In this document: positions 20,141 through 20,247 of the stretch, one piece after another
How the letters are laid out: each line of letters begins with the position of its first letter
Numbering within the stretch: position 1 is the first letter of the stretch
Source: a virus
DNA length: 20,247 nucleotides
Direction: 5' to 3' (one strand)
IMG/VR virus record: IMGVR_UViG_3300037133_000036
Location: 1 to 20,247 of that record
Notes under the pieces: generated by a model
What the model saw: only the letters and a program-made list of their open reading frames with translations
Database searches by the model: none
Told to the model about the DNA's origin: nothing
Position numbers and translations under genes: made by a program

Positions 20141-20247
20141 ATGATTATGCAAGATCGGAACCACAAAGCCCAGCGCCCGCGCGGCCCGCGACCGAAACCC
20201 GAGCGCACCAACGGTAATGAATTATTTAACATGCAACATCTGTCCAG
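20141..20247 (+). CDS. Possible start of the next early gene, cut by the window edge
   Basis: From ATG 20141 (or 20147) the frame stays open to the edge for 35 codons. The visible part is basic and proline-rich (QDRNHKAQRPRGPRPKP). There is no clear ribosome site, so this is tentative. Confidence 0.3.
   Translation, partial: MIMQDRNHKAQRPRGPRPKPERTNGNELFNMQHLS

Overview
The window is part of a double-stranded DNA phage or prophage of the podovirus type with a P22-like head. It is GC-rich apart from a few AT-rich promoter-like patches. The capsid genes place it: a P22 gp1-type portal, a scaffold, a P22 gp5-type coat protein and a P22 gp4-type head-completion protein lie in order. Ribosome binding sites are AGGAG-like and most neighbouring genes overlap by four bases (ATGA or GTGA), as is usual in phages of bacteria. 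The host cannot be named from the sequence.

Layout. Positions 1 to 9042 carry the late morphogenesis genes on the minus strand: small and large terminase, portal, scaffold, coat, a four-repeat structural protein, a small coiled-coil protein and the head-completion protein, which runs off the left edge. Between portal and large terminase sits a two-gene plus-strand insertion (6613 to 7346) with its own promoter, structured leader and terminator, the layout of a moron. Positions 9038 to 17155 continue on the minus strand with a tightly packed operon: an XRE-like regulator, a tiny membrane peptide, small unknown proteins, a RusA-type resolvase, a hexapeptide-repeat protein, a replication initiator, a DnaB helicase, a DNA methyltransferase, NinB, and a short protein that looks like region 2 of a sigma factor. 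Positions 17156 to 17428 are a divergent control region. From 17429 rightwards lies an early operon with a RecT/Bet annealing protein, a Ref-like HNH nuclease and small zinc-binding proteins.

How it fits together. The rightward operon supplies single-strand annealing recombination. The leftward operon supplies initiation, helicase, resolvase and methylation functions. It ends in the sigma-like gene, directly upstream of the terminase genes. Four late transcription starts share the word TATAATATA with no visible -35 box, and a fifth copy precedes the replication genes. A phage-encoded minimal sigma factor, like T4 gp55 with its -10-only late promoters, would explain this pairing, but that is inference.

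Most notable: two leaders, one on each strand and about 8 kb apart (6654 to 6748 plus, 14453 to 14550 minus), share the same crossing arrangement of inverted repeats, similar spacings, alignable joining sequences and a similar distance to the start codon, while the stems themselves differ by compensating changes. This looks like a conserved pseudoknotted cis-regulatory RNA.
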